Shown: positions 17,526 to 27,080 of the stretch, piece by piece
Layout of the letters: each line of letters opens with the position of its first letter
Position numbering within the stretch: the stretch's first letter is position 1
DNA from: Spirosoma spitsbergense DSM 19989
GTDB lineage: Bacteria; Bacteroidota; Bacteroidia; Cytophagales; Spirosomataceae
NCBI RefSeq assembly: GCF_000374085.1
Contig: NZ_KB893603.1
Location: forward strand, 63,308-127,307
DNA length: 64,000 nt
Reading direction: 5' to 3'
Translations under genes and position numbers: made by a program
The notes under the pieces: generated by a model
What the model saw: only the letters and a program-made list of their open reading frames with translations
Told to the model about the DNA's origin: nothing
The model's database searches: none

Positions 17526-18485
17526 TTACAGCACTGACAAGTCCCGCTCGAAAACCAGCCGGGGTGATTCCTGAGCACCAAGATTTCGTTTGAAACGCGC
17601 AAGTCCTGGTTTAGTCTGCCGGTTTTCATCCAATGACAGGCCAAGGTCAAGTAACCTGATATGGTGTTGCTGACAATAGGCATATACCCCTTTCGTCAAT
17701 AGCACCATTGGGCTGAACGCGTCGTAATCGGGATTAGATGCAGGCTGGAAATTGTAAAGAATATCGTGACGAACCCGAACGGCAACGGTTAGTGCGGCTA
17801 TTACATCCCCATCCATCACGGTAAAAACAGCACACTGATTTGGAAACGTTTGAAACAAATCCGCCAGTCGTTCGGGAGAAATGGTCAGTATATACCCTTT
17901 CTGACGGCGCATTTTCATCAGAAAATTTATCACCCCGGTTCTATCGGGAGACTGCCACTGTTCGACGTGGAAGCCCGCTTCAAGGCACCTGGCAAGTCGT
18001 CGCCGTTCTGCCGGAACAAGATTTACGTCGAAAGGCGTACTGGAAACGGGTAAATAATAAGTTTGGTGGGTTTCGACGATAACAAACCCATGCGTGAGTA
18101 GTTGTTTAGTCAGCCGCTCTGCTAATTCGGGGGCATACCGTAGGGGGCAGTTGACCAGACGCAGTGTAGCCGCCCCCGCCGAACGGACTGCCTGAATGAG
18201 CGTTTGGATAAACAGGCCGAGCGTTTCTTCAGGAAAAACAGATGCGCATTCAACAGAGCCGAAGGGTGCGGCAACGGGACTAACCGCTTTACCTGACTGA
18301 ACGAAAAAAGCACAGCGGGCATCGGCGAGCCGAGTTACTGCGTTCACTGCCGACAGTATATACACGCCTTCTTTTTGCTGGTGTTGAAGATGTTCATACG
18401 TATTAAACAGAAAACCGACCTCACTGAATGGGGGAATAAGGGCACTGGACGGTTCATGCTGTAGTCGCATTTCATACTGGTGCAT
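17526..18485 (-). CDS. FemAB/GNAT-like acyltransferase
   Basis: A 319-residue protein with a tandem GNAT-like layout: residues about 30-160 and 165-310. The C-terminal half has FTVMDGDVIAALTVAVRV, YNFQPASNPDYDAFSPMVLL and LLDLGLSLDENRQTKPGLARFKRNLGA, the pattern of the FemAB-like clan (aminoacyl or acyl transfer). It opens the minus-strand pse cassette. It may provide the N-acetylation that PseH normally does, but PseH is a much shorter single-domain GNAT, so this is only an inference from context. Confidence 0.6.
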   Translation of the reverse strand: MHQYEMRLQHEPSSALIPPFSEVGFLFNTYEHLQHQQKEGVYILSAVNAVTRLADARCAFFVQSGKAVSPVAAPFGSVECASVFPEETLGLFIQTLIQAVRSAGAATLRLVNCPLRYAPELAERLTKQLLTHGFVIVETHQTYYLPVSSTPFDVNLVPAERRRLARCLEAGFHVEQWQSPDRTGVINFLMKMRRQKGYILTISPERLADLFQTFPNQCAVFTVMDGDVIAALTVAVRVRHDILYNFQPASNPDYDAFSPMVLLTKGVYAYCQQHHIRLLDLGLSLDENRQTKPGLARFKRNLGAQESPRLVFERDLSVL

Positions 18486-18661
18486 ACAATAACGGTATTG
18501 TTACTATTGATGGTGATGCCCACGGAAAAGTAACGAGAAGGTAACTTTATAGTCAGAATACAGCCCAGCAAGTCAACACATAGCTAAACAGTATCAAACC
18601 TTATTGGGCATGAGTAGTTGGCAAAAACTAACGCCTTCTTTCTTTCAGAAAACGTACGGAA

Positions 18662-19441
18662 ATGATAAGTCCATCGCAGACCGGATACGCAAAAAATCGA
18701 ATCCTGCTTAAAGCAAGTTTCCTGGTCGCTTGCTGTCAGTTCCTGTCGACCAGCTTATACGCACAGACTGGTTGTCCAGCTATTACGAATACGGGTCAAA
18801 CATCGGTAACGGTTTGCACGGGTTACGTAGTGGATAGTTTACAGGTTAGGACAACGGCTTTTTACCCGACCAAAATAGGCATGATTCGATTCGACACGCC
18901 CCAGTCCAATCCATATGAGGGAGATAACGGCGTGTATCTTGGAGAGTTGATCTCATCCAACGGCATCGCTACTATGCGAACGATTTCTTTTCCGCCCAAT
19001 ACGGGAACAACCAGTAAAACCTACTACGTGTACGGGTATCTGAAACCCACTCCGGCCGAGGCTTTCTGTCGCCCATCTGCGTTACTGACGGTTACTGTTA
19101 AACCCAACCCAACGGCTACCGTAAAGGCTGTGGAAGCAACGTGTACCGGAACCGTATCTGCTGCCGACGGTTCGGTGGCAGTAGTTGGTTTTAAACCGAA
19201 GGATACGTATGAACTGGCAAACAATGGTATATTTTCCGGTACAAGCTACCCAATACCTGATGATGGTTTGATCGTTAGAAACCAGAGTCGAACGGGCACG
19301 GTCACCACGTATGGAGTCCGGGTATACAACTCTTCCGGCTGTTATGTAGAAAAAGTGGTGATGCTAATGAACTCGTCCTGCTCCTGCGTGCCTGGATTAT
19401 GCATTCCTTTTGTTATTCAGAGAATAGTATCCAGGAAATAA
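18662..19441 (+). CDS. Secreted Ig-like protein of unknown function
   Basis: A 259-residue protein with a signal peptide ending about residue 35 (LYAQ). The mature part is Thr/Val-rich and beta-sandwich-like, with paired cysteines (TGCPAITN, VCTGY, AFCRPS, EATCTG, SGCYVEK) and a Cys-rich C-terminus SCSCVPGLCIPFVIQRI followed by a short basic tail. The ending with CxP...I-basic residues is seen in many Cytophagales secreted proteins. No gliding/type IX sorting tail is evident. Function unknown; it is divergent from the pse cassette. Confidence 0.75.
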   Translation: MISPSQTGYAKNRILLKASFLVACCQFLSTSLYAQTGCPAITNTGQTSVTVCTGYVVDSLQVRTTAFYPTKIGMIRFDTPQSNPYEGDNGVYLGELISSNGIATMRTISFPPNTGTTSKTYYVYGYLKPTPAEAFCRPSALLTVTVKPNPTATVKAVEATCTGTVSAADGSVAVVGFKPKDTYELANNGIFSGTSYPIPDDGLIVRNQSRTGTVTTYGVRVYNSSGCYVEKVVMLMNSSCSCVPGLCIPFVIQRIVSRK

Positions 19442-19474
19442 AACTGCAAGTCCGACGACCTGTAGTAACCTGTT

Positions 19475-20359
19475 TTAATGGGGTTTTCTCCGGCCTAACT
19501 GACTGTATACCAATTGAATGATGCCATCTTTTAGGCCAAGGTCCGGTACGATTATTTTTTCAGCTCCTGCCCATTTCATGACGGATATGTAGATATCTGC
19601 TGCCGGAACAATGACATCGGCACGGTCGGCATTCAGGCGAAGTCTATTGATTCGTTCATCCAGACTGAATCCCGCTATATAATTCCGGATGCGTTCAATC
19701 TCGGTTTGGGTCGTTTCTGAATCGGCTGTTTTGGAGGCCAGATTAAACAGTTTACTAATGTTGCCGCCCGTGCCAACAGCCGTAATTTCGCGGGACGAAT
19801 CGACGTTTTCCTCCACCCAGTCTTCTATTTTTTTCCAGGCTCCCTTTGTCTCTTTTCCTTCCAGAAGACGCACTGACCCAATCTTGAAAGACTTGGAATT
19901 TATTTTCTGCCGGTTTTCATACAGATTCAGTTCGGTGCTGCCGCCCCCCACATCGATATGCAAATACTGCTTATCGTCCAGCGCATGAACCACTACATCA
20001 TTGATGAGTTCGGCTTCTTTACGACCATCGATAATATTAATTTTAATACCTGTCAGCGCTTCTATCCGTTTGGCAACTTCATGACCGTTTGAAGATTCAC
20101 GTATGGCCGAGGTGGCACAGGCCATATAATCTTCCACCTCATGCAACTCCATGAGCAGCTTGTACACCTGCATCAATTTGGTCGTTCGGGCTTCGCTCTC
20201 TGGTGTCAGTGTACCGAAGTTGAATACATCGTGGCCTAGCCTGAGCGGAAATCGTACGTATTCGACCCGCTTAAAACTCACCAGACTGTCGTTGTGAAGG
20301 ACCGTCGAAATTTGCAGTCGGGCTGCATTCGAACCGATATCAATAGCTGCCAGTTTCAC
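19475..20359 (-). CDS. Ppx/GppA family phosphatase
   Basis: A 294-residue member of the ASKHA fold: AIDIGSNAARLQIS at the N-terminus is the phosphate-1 loop, HIDVGGGSTELNLY the phosphate-2 loop, and TAVGTGGNISKL the C-terminal loop. The family splits polyphosphate or pppGpp. The short form (about 300 residues, no HD domain) is the common one in Bacteroidota. The start is a GTG at 20359. The gene is alone and points away from metH. Substrate cannot be chosen between polyphosphate and (p)ppGpp from sequence. Confidence 0.88.
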   Translation of the reverse strand: MKLAAIDIGSNAARLQISTVLHNDSLVSFKRVEYVRFPLRLGHDVFNFGTLTPESEARTTKLMQVYKLLMELHEVEDYMACATSAIRESSNGHEVAKRIEALTGIKINIIDGRKEAELINDVVVHALDDKQYLHIDVGGGSTELNLYENRQKINSKSFKIGSVRLLEGKETKGAWKKIEDWVEENVDSSREITAVGTGGNISKLFNLASKTADSETTQTEIERIRNYIAGFSLDERINRLRLNADRADVIVPAADIYISVMKWAGAEKIIVPDLGLKDGIIQLVYSQLGRRKPH

Positions 20360-20615
20360 AATAAGATAATACGTTAGGGTAGTGAAAAACGGCCAAAGAT
20401 ACTGTTTTTTGTCACCGGAAGCCCCACATGCTAACGGCCCGAAAGTTGCTGGCTCTCAAACAGACCAATGAGCAATCGTTTTATACCGAACGTAACCGCC
20501 TGTATATCAAAAGAGACTTTAGGGCTATCAGGTAGCATGCGTTCCCTGGTGATAAGGTAGCATCGGAATTGTATTTAGTGGGGTACACTGCTACCTGACG
20601 TACCTTTTTTTTGCG
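20360..20615. other. Intergenic region upstream of the metH riboswitch
   Basis: About 250 bases between the divergent phosphatase gene and the metH promoter. No gene or repeat is supported. The right end is T-rich and leads into the promoter. Confidence 0.4.
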
Positions 20616-20623
20616 TATTTTTG
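20616..20623 (+). promoter_or_regulatory. -7 box of metH
   Basis: TATTTTTG matches TAnnTTTG. Transcription would start about five to seven bases later, immediately at the 5' side of the SAM-I aptamer, so the leader RNA would be mostly riboswitch. The -33 region (about 20593-20597) is weak. Confidence 0.55.
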
Positions 20624-20627
20624 CAGA

Positions 20628-20736
20628 TACTTATCCAGAAAGACGGAGGGAACGGACCCGACGATGTCTTGGCAACCAACCCATTCCGGGAAATGGTGCC
20701 AATTTCCTCCTGCCAATTGGCGGGACAGATAAGGTA
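20628..20736 (+). promoter_or_regulatory. SAM-I (S-box) riboswitch upstream of metH
   Basis: The leader contains the SAM-I landmarks in order: P1 strand TACTTATC (20628-20635), the CAGA turn, GGAGGGA (20645-20651), GGACCC, the invariant GGCAACC (20671-20677), GGTGCCAATTTCC (20695-20707), and the closing P1 strand GATAAGGTA (20728-20736). The aptamer binds S-adenosylmethionine and lowers expression of methionine genes when SAM is plentiful; metH is the expected target. No terminator with a long T-run follows; the start codon of metH lies about 105 bases downstream, so control could be on termination further down or on translation. A second GATAAGT at 20762-20768 could compete for the 5' P1 strand. 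Confidence 0.95.
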
Positions 20737-20842
20737 GCCTTCCGCCACGGGGCTTTCTGCTGATAAGTCGTTTCTATTTTGGACTTTTTTAAGGATACTG
20801 TTTGTTAAGCACTCTAACAAACACGCCTTACAGCACTCGCTT

Positions 20843-23800
20843 TTGAAAACGATATACGAACTTCTGAACGAACGCATCCTCGTCCTCGATGGGGCGATGG
20901 GTACCATGATTCAACGGTACAACCTGACTGAAGACGACTACCGGGGTGAGCGTTTCCGCGACTGGGAACACGACTTGAAAGGGAATAACGACTTGCTGTC
21001 GCTTACCAAACCGGATATCATTCAGGCTATCCATCGGCAGTACCTCGAAGCGGGAGCCGATATTATCGAAACCAATACCTTCAGTGGAACCACCATTGCT
21101 ATGGCGGACTACCACATGGAAGCGTTGGCCTACGAATTGAATTATGAATCGGCCCGGATCGCTAAAGAAGTGGCCGTAGACGTTTCCCGCGTCAATCCCG
21201 ATAAACCCCGTTTCGTGGCGGGTGCCATGGGGCCAACGAACCGGACAGCCTCCCTTTCGCCTGATGTCAACAACCCAGCCTACCGGGCCGTCACATTCGA
21301 TGAACTGGTCAATGCATATTATGAGCAGGTCAGCGGTCTGGTAGAAGGTGGCGCTGACCTGTTGCTGGTCGAAACCATCTTTGATACGCTCAACGCCAAG
21401 GCGGCCATGTTCGCCATCGACAAGTATTTTAACCTTAATCCGCAGCAGGTGGTTCGGCCCATCATGATTTCGGGTACCATTACGGATGCCAGTGGCCGGA
21501 CCCTGTCTGGGCAGACAACGGAAGCATTCCTGTATTCTGTTTCGCACCTGCCGCTGTTGAGTATTGGGCTGAACTGTGCGCTAGGGGCCGAACTGATGCG
21601 CCCTTATATTCAGACCTTGGCTAAAGAGTCGCCGTTCTTTACGTCGGCTTATCCAAACGCCGGTTTGCCCAATGAGTTTGGTGAATACGATGAAACGCCG
21701 GAGATGATGGCCCTGCAAATTGAGGATTTCGTCAAGAGCAGTTTTGTCAATATCGTGGGTGGTTGTTGCGGATCTACGCCCGACCATATCCGGGCCATTG
21801 CGCAGGCAGCCGCCAAATACCCACCCCGGCAACTGCCTGAGCCTGAACCGTATCAGAAACTGAGCGGGCTGGAACCGTTGAAGATTACCGAGCAAACCAA
21901 CTTCCTGAACGTAGGCGAACGAACTAACGTAACGGGTTCCAAGAAGTTTGCCCGCCTTATCAAAGAAGGTAATTACGACGAAGCCCTCAGCATTGCCCGT
22001 GGGCAGGTAGAAGGCGGGGCGCAGGTGATCGATATAAACATGGATGAAGGTATGCTGGATTCGGTAGAAGCCATGACGACCTTCCTGAACCTAATTGCGG
22101 CTGAACCTGATATAGCCCGCGTTCCAATCATGGTCGATTCCTCTAAGTGGGAGATTATTGAAGCCGGTTTGAAGTGCGTACAGGGTAAAGCTATCGTGAA
22201 CTCCATTTCGCTGAAAGAAGGTGAAGAAGCGTTTATCGAGCGTGCGAAACTGGTTAAACGGTATGGAGCTGCTGCGGTGGTGATGGCGTTTGACGAAACC
22301 GGTCAGGCCGACTCTTACCAACGGCGCATTGAAATCTGCGAGCGGGCCTACCGCATTCTGGTCGATAAGGTCGACTTCGCCCCACAGGATATTATTTTCG
22401 ACCCCAATATTCTGACGGTTGCCACGGGTATCGAAGAGCATAATAACTACGCCGTCGACTTCATCAATGCTACGCGCTGGATTAAGCAAAACCTGCCGCT
22501 GGCCAAAGTAAGCGGGGGCGTATCCAATATATCGTTTAGCTTCCGGGGAAATGATGTGGTACGGGAAGCGATGCACTCGTCCTTTTTGTACCACGCCATT
22601 CGGGCGGGTATGGATATGGGTATCGTGAACGCCGGTCAGCTGGAAGTGTACGATAGTATTCCGAAAGATTTACTGGAGCGTTGCGAAGACGTGCTGTTAA
22701 ACCGGCGTGACGATGCGACCGAACGTCTGGTCGACTTTGCCGAAACGGTGAAAGCAAAGGGGAAAGTTATCGTTCAGGATGAAAGCTGGCGGCTCGAGCC
22801 CGTACATGAACGGCTCAAACACGCACTTATAAAGGGTATCACCGACTATATTGATCAGGATGTAGAAGAAATTCGCCAGCAGGTTGAGCGGCCTTTGCAC
22901 GTCATTGAAGGTCCGTTGATGGACGGTATGAACGTAGTCGGTGATTTATTTGGCGCGGGTAAGATGTTCCTGCCGCAGGTGGTGAAGTCGGCTCGGGTTA
23001 TGAAAAAAGCGGTTGCCTATCTAACACCGTTTATTGAAGCAGAAAAACTCATTGGTGGAGACACATCCACCAATGCCGGCACAATCCTACTGGCAACTGT
23101 TAAGGGTGATGTACACGATATTGGTAAAAATATTGTGGGCGTAGTGCTGGGTTGCAATAATTACGAAATTATTGATCTTGGCGTGATGGTGCCGACCCAG
23201 AAAATTCTGGACGAAGCCCGCAGGCTCAACGTAGATATCATCGGTCTGAGCGGCCTTATTACCCCTTCGCTCGATGAGATGGTGGGTGTTGCCAAAGAAA
23301 TGGAACGCCAGGGGTTCAAGATACCCTTGTTGATTGGGGGGGCAACTACCTCGCGGGTGCATACCGCCGTAAAAATTGACCCGCACTATTCAGGGCCTGT
23401 TATTCACGTACTGGATGCCAGCCGAAGCGTACCCGTGGCTGGTCGTTTAGTGAGCGAATCGGAAGATACCCGTGACCTGATTTTTACCGAAATTAAAGTG
23501 GAGTACGCCAAAATGCGGGAAGACCACGCGAAGCGGCAGAAGGAAAAAAATACCCTCGGTATTGAAAAAGCCCGGGCTAATCGTGCGCCTATCGACTGGA
23601 GTTCTTTTGAACCAACAAAACCGACATTCCTGGGTAACCGCTATTTCTATGATTACGATATAGCTGAATTAGCGAAATATATCGACTGGACACCCTTCTT
23701 CCAGACCTGGCAGTTGCACGGTAAATACCCGGCTATTTTCAACGATGCCGTAGTGGGTAAAGAGGCACAGCAGTTGTTTGATGATGCCAACAAACTGCTA

Positions 23801-24634
23801 AAGGAAATTATCGATAATAAACTCTTACAAGCCAAGGCAGTTGTGGGATTTTTCCCGGCCAACTCCGCCGACGATGACGTACTGCTACATGAGTTTGAAG
23901 AACAGGTTCAGACGATCTCCTGCGAACGGCATGGATCGCACCAGCACATTGAATATAAAGTTAGCCGGGCAGAGTCACAACGGGCGGCTGCTTCGGCAGG
24001 GGAGCTAATCTACGACACAAAAACGGTGCTACACTTCTTGCGGCAGCAGAACCAAAAAGCGGCTGGCCTGCCTAACTATTGTTTGTCGGATTTCATTGCC
24101 CCGCTGGAAAGCGGTCGTGAAGATTATATTGGTGGGTTTGCCGTAACAGCGGGGATTGGCATCGAAGCGCTACTGGATAAATACGAACGCGACCACGATG
24201 ACTACAACAGTATTATGGTGAAAGCGCTGGCCGACCGCCTGGCCGAGGCCTTTGCCGAGCGTATGCATGAGCGCGTTCGCACTGAGTTCTGGCCCTATGC
24301 TACGAGCGAAACACTGACAAACGAACAACTTATTAAAGAAGATTACCAGGGTATCCGGCCTGCGCCAGGCTACCCCGCCTGCCCCGACCATACCGAGAAG
24401 GGTACCTTGTTCGATTTACTGGACGCTACTAAAATCGGGATTGAACTAACCGAAAGTTACGCGATGTACCCAGCCTCGTCGGTAAGTGGTTTCTATTTCT
24501 CCCACCCCGAATCCCGGTATTTCCCGGTCGGAAAAATTAATAAGGATCAGGTACTGAATTATGCCCAGCGGAAAGACATGCCGCTGGAAGAAATTGAAAA
24601 GTGGCTCAGCCCGGTATTGAGTTATGATGTTTAA
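20843..24634 (+). CDS. metH: Cobalamin-dependent methionine synthase, full length
   Basis: MetH transfers methyl from 5-methyl-THF to homocysteine through cobalamin. The 1263-residue product has all modules: homocysteine domain (about 1-330) with zinc-ligand sequence VGGCCGSTPDH; pterin domain (about 350-640) opening NVGERTNVTGSKKF; cobalamin cap and Rossmann domains (about 660-900) with DVHDIGKNIVGVVLGC carrying the cobalt-ligand histidine; and the C-terminal reactivation domain (RPAPGYPACPDHTEK). The start is TTG at 20843. It is the only gene of its transcript, controlled by the SAM-I riboswitch. No split or frameshift is seen. Confidence 0.97.
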   Translation: MKTIYELLNERILVLDGAMGTMIQRYNLTEDDYRGERFRDWEHDLKGNNDLLSLTKPDIIQAIHRQYLEAGADIIETNTFSGTTIAMADYHMEALAYELNYESARIAKEVAVDVSRVNPDKPRFVAGAMGPTNRTASLSPDVNNPAYRAVTFDELVNAYYEQVSGLVEGGADLLLVETIFDTLNAKAAMFAIDKYFNLNPQQVVRPIMISGTITDASGRTLSGQTTEAFLYSVSHLPLLSIGLNCALGAELMRPYIQTLAKESPFFTSAYPNAGLPNEFGEYDETPEMMALQIEDFVKSSFVNIVGGCCGSTPDHIRAIAQAAAKYPPRQLPEPEPYQKLSGLEPLKITEQTNFLNVGERTNVTGSKKFARLIKEGNYDEALSIARGQVEGGAQVIDINMDEGMLDSVEAMTTFLNLIAAEPDIARVPIMVDSSKWEIIEAGLKCVQGKAIVNSISLKEGEEAFIERAKLVKRYGAAAVVMAFDETGQADSYQRRIEICERAYRILVDKVDFAPQDIIFDPNILTVATGIEEHNNYAVDFINATRWIKQNLPLAKVSGGVSNISFSFRGNDVVREAMHSSFLYHAIRAGMDMGIVNAGQLEVYDSIPKDLLERCEDVLLNRRDDATERLVDFAETVKAKGKVIVQDESWRLEPVHERLKHALIKGITDYIDQDVEEIRQQVERPLHVIEGPLMDGMNVVGDLFGAGKMFLPQVVKSARVMKKAVAYLTPFIEAEKLIGGDTSTNAGTILLATVKGDVHDIGKNIVGVVLGCNNYEIIDLGVMVPTQKILDEARRLNVDIIGLSGLITPSLDEMVGVAKEMERQGFKIPLLIGGATTSRVHTAVKIDPHYSGPVIHVLDASRSVPVAGRLVSESEDTRDLIFTEIKVEYAKMREDHAKRQKEKNTLGIEKARANRAPIDWSSFEPTKPTFLGNRYFYDYDIAELAKYIDWTPFFQTWQLHGKYPAIFNDAVVGKEAQQLFDDANKLLKEIIDNKLLQAKAVVGFFPANSADDDVLLHEFEEQVQTISCERHGSHQHIEYKVSRAESQRAAASAGELIYDTKTVLHFLRQQNQKAAGLPNYCLSDFIAPLESGREDYIGGFAVTAGIGIEALLDKYERDHDDYNSIMVKALADRLAEAFAERMHERVRTEFWPYATSETLTNEQLIKEDYQGIRPAPGYPACPDHTEKGTLFDLLDATKIGIELTESYAMYPASSVSGFYFSHPESRYFPVGKINKDQVLNYAQRKDMPLEEIEKWLSPVLSYDV

Positions 24635-24794
24635 AAAGGGACTTTACATCGTAGGGGGGTGATTGGAAGGGCTGGTCGGGTATTTTTATACTATTTGTGA
24701 ATCTACAGGCGTACAATCGACTTCCAAAACATTTAGTAAAAGCACTAGTTATACTGGAGAAATCCTTAGTCTCACTTTATAACAAAACAAAACA

Positions 24795-24962
24795 ATGGGT
24801 AATCTTTTGTATACAATCGCAGTAATTCTAATCATCATCTGGTTACTGGGCTTCTTGGGTGTACTGGGTGCTGGTATAGCTAGTAGCGGTCTAATCCACA
24901 TTTTGCTGGTTATTGCAGTAATCGCTGTTATCCTTCGCCTGATCCAGGGGAGAGGTATTTAG
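24795..24962 (+). CDS. Lmo0937-family small membrane protein
   Basis: A 55-residue protein starting ATG at 24795. It has two hydrophobic helices (about 5-26 and 32-48) separated by GAGIASSGLIH, and ends in a short basic tail RLIQGRGI. This size and pattern match the lmo0937 family of small integral membrane proteins, widespread in Bacteroidota and often stress-induced. Its role is unknown. It sits 160 bases after metH with an AT-rich upstream region, and is closed by a perfect terminator hairpin. Confidence 0.8.
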   Translation: MGNLLYTIAVILIIIWLLGFLGVLGAGIASSGLIHILLVIAVIAVILRLIQGRGI

Positions 24963-25021
24963 TGATTACATCCATTATGAAAGAGAAATTTCCTGTTCAT
25001 ACAAACAGGAATAAAAACTAC

Positions 25022-25062
25022 CAAACGAAAAAGCCCGGCTTCTGGCCGGGCTTTTTCGTTTG
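25022..25062. terminator. Bidirectional terminator, perfect 18-bp stem
   Basis: The left arm 25022-25039 and right arm 25045-25062 are exact complements around a 5-base TTCTG loop; the stem contains A5 and T5 tracts flanking a GCCCGGC core, so it works as an intrinsic terminator in both directions. It serves the small membrane protein gene from the left and tsf from the right. Confidence 0.9.
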
Positions 25063-25080
25063 CTTACTGAGTTGGAATAA

Positions 25081-25914
25081 TTAGCCAATAGCTACCCGCT
25101 TAAAAGCCGATACCGTCAGTCCTTTGCTGGTTTTTTCCAGCAATTGGGAAATTGTTAGGGAAGTATCTTTCACAAACTCCTGGTTGAGCAACGTGTTGTC
25201 TTTGTAAAACTTATTAAGTTTTCCCATCGCGATCCGCTCCAGCATGGCTTCAGGTTTGCCTTCCTGACGAGCCTGCTCTTTCCCGATCTCGATTTCACGT
25301 TCTACGGTCGTTGCATCAACTCCATCTTTATCCAATGCGATGGGTTTCATAGCGGCAATCTGCATAGCTATGTCTTTACCAACTTCTGCAACGTCGGTTC
25401 CGTTGGTATTGGTCAAACCTACCAGTACGCCAAGCTTACCGTTCGAGTGGATGTAAGAGACAACCTTATCGGCCGAAACGGTTTCAAACGAAGCCACATC
25501 TACTTTCTCGCCAATCTTACCCATTAGGTCAGTAATATGGTCCTGTAAAGAACGACCATCCGCCTGGGGTGTGGCCAGCAGGCCTTCTTTACTGGTAGCA
25601 TCCGTTGCAACAGCCGTACTCATTACGTTCATTGCCAGATTCTGGAAATCGGCGACCTTCGACACCGGTTCTGTTTCGCAGGCTAGTGCTATTACTTTAC
25701 CTGTTTTGCCATCCTGACTAACGTGTGTCAGTACAATACCTTCGGCCGTTGCGTTGTCAGCCCGTTTGTTGGCTATTTTCTGACCCTGCTTCCGCAGAAT
25801 CTCCTTTGCTTTTTCGAAATCGCCATCCGCTTCGGTGAGGGCTTTTTTACAGTCCATCATACCGGCTCCGGTTTCTTGCCGAAGTTTGTTTACGTCAGCA
25901 GCAGTAATTGCCAT
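25081..25914 (-). CDS. tsf: Translation elongation factor Ts
   Basis: EF-Ts recycles EF-Tu by catalysing GDP release. The 277-residue product opens with AITAADVNKLRQETGAGMMDCKKAL, whose VNKLRQETGAGMMDCK section is the UBA-like N-terminal domain signature, and the core has GKIGEKVDVASFE. The C-terminus has LLEKTSKGLTVSAF. It is the last gene of rplM-rpsI-rpsB-tsf, 180 bases after rpsB, and is followed by the perfect terminator. Confidence 0.96.
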   Translation of the reverse strand: MAITAADVNKLRQETGAGMMDCKKALTEADGDFEKAKEILRKQGQKIANKRADNATAEGIVLTHVSQDGKTGKVIALACETEPVSKVADFQNLAMNVMSTAVATDATSKEGLLATPQADGRSLQDHITDLMGKIGEKVDVASFETVSADKVVSYIHSNGKLGVLVGLTNTNGTDVAEVGKDIAMQIAAMKPIALDKDGVDATTVEREIEIGKEQARQEGKPEAMLERIAMGKLNKFYKDNTLLNQEFVKDTSLTISQLLEKTSKGLTVSAFKRVAIG

Positions 25915-25981
25915 AATAAAAGGGTGTTTATTGAATTAAACGCCAAATAAAAAGTAAGTATTAAATTGCTTTTATTGAAAT

Positions 25982-26016
25982 GGAATAGCCCATAGCGGCT
26001 GGCTACGGGCTATTTC
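25982..26016 (-). other. Stem-loop between rpsB and tsf
   Basis: GGAATAGCCCATAGC pairs with GCTACGGGCTATTTC with two non-Watson-Crick positions around a short loop. No T-run follows in the transcribed direction, so it is more likely an attenuator, RNA-stability or processing element than a full terminator. It fits the need for different amounts of S2 and EF-Ts. Confidence 0.5.
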
Positions 26017-26094
26017 AACAAGTATTCAATCGGTGAACTGGTTACTACAACCACAACTCGTCGGCTAATCAGCTGACAAATCTACCGACTGTTT

Positions 26095-26928
26095 TTATCC
26101 TTCCTGCTCATCTTCCACTACTGCGGTAGGAGCTGGAGCGGAAGATGGTTGGGTTTCGCCTTCGGCACTAGCCTGTGCTAAATCCTGCTTGCGCTTCGCT
26201 TCCTCTTCTTCCTGAATCCGCTGATCATCTTTATCCTGCTTCCGCTCCATAAGGCCTTCTTCGATGGCCTTGCCGATAGCAAGCGTAATCAGTGAAATAG
26301 ACTTGTAAGCATCATCATTGGCCGGAATAGCAAACTCAACGTCCTCTGGATTCGAGTTTGTATCACACATGGCAAATACAGGGATACCTAACCGGTGCGC
26401 TTCGGATACCGCAATGTGTTCACGCTTCACGTCAACAATGAACAAAGCGGCTGGCAAACGGGTAAGATCGGCAATACCGCCCAGTACACGCTCCAGTTTC
26501 TCTTTGTCACGGCTGCGGGTCAAACGCTCCCGCTTGGCAATACTCTTGACGGTCTCCTCGTCTTTCAGCATTTTGTCCAGCGTTTGCATTTTCTTCAGCG
26601 ACTTCCGAATAGTAGCGAAGTTCGTGAGCATACCACCCTGCCACCGGTCGGTAACGTATGGCATTTTCAGGCGACGGGCTTCTTCCGAAACAATTTCCTG
26701 CGCCTGCTTTTTGGTGGCAACAAACATAATCTTCCGTCCCGAGCGAACAATACCTTTCAGTGCATTGCAGGCTTCGTCGAGCGCGGCTACCGTTTTGTTG
26801 AGGTCAATAATATGGATACCGTTTTTCTCCATAAAGATATATGGAGCCATCCGGGGATCCCACTTGCGCGTAAGGTGGCCAAAGTGCACACCAGCGTCTA
26901 ATAGGTCTTTATATTCGATTTGTGCCAT
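26095..26928 (-). CDS. rpsB: Small ribosomal subunit protein uS2
   Basis: The start at ATG 26928 gives 277 residues beginning MAQIEYKDLLDAGVHFGHLT, the conserved uS2 start; 17 further codons upstream to 26979 are not family sequence. Conserved features include FVATKKQAQEIV and RWQGGMLTNFATI. The C-terminus is an acidic, low-complexity extension of about 40 residues (QEEEEAKRKQDLAQASAEGE...), common in Bacteroidota uS2. It sits downstream of rpsI and upstream of tsf in one operon. Confidence 0.96.
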   Translation of the reverse strand: MAQIEYKDLLDAGVHFGHLTRKWDPRMAPYIFMEKNGIHIIDLNKTVAALDEACNALKGIVRSGRKIMFVATKKQAQEIVSEEARRLKMPYVTDRWQGGMLTNFATIRKSLKKMQTLDKMLKDEETVKSIAKRERLTRSRDKEKLERVLGGIADLTRLPAALFIVDVKREHIAVSEAHRLGIPVFAMCDTNSNPEDVEFAIPANDDAYKSISLITLAIGKAIEEGLMERKQDKDDQRIQEEEEAKRKQDLAQASAEGETQPSSAPAPTAVVEDEQEG

Positions 26929-27080
26929 TTCTGAAAATGAACGATATAAAATGAGTAAATAAAAAATATGCAGCACCACGCATCGGCATCATCTAAGCGT
27001 AGTCTGGACAATTCAGTTTTGAATTCGAAAGTTGTTCCTGTCCGTTCTTTCGAACCACAAAAACATAAACGACAAACTGA

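Noticed and set aside
20828..21547. Long open frame on the minus strand inside metH
   Set aside because: It lies antisense to conserved MetH coding sequence with clear domains, has no signal or family features and is a frame shadow.
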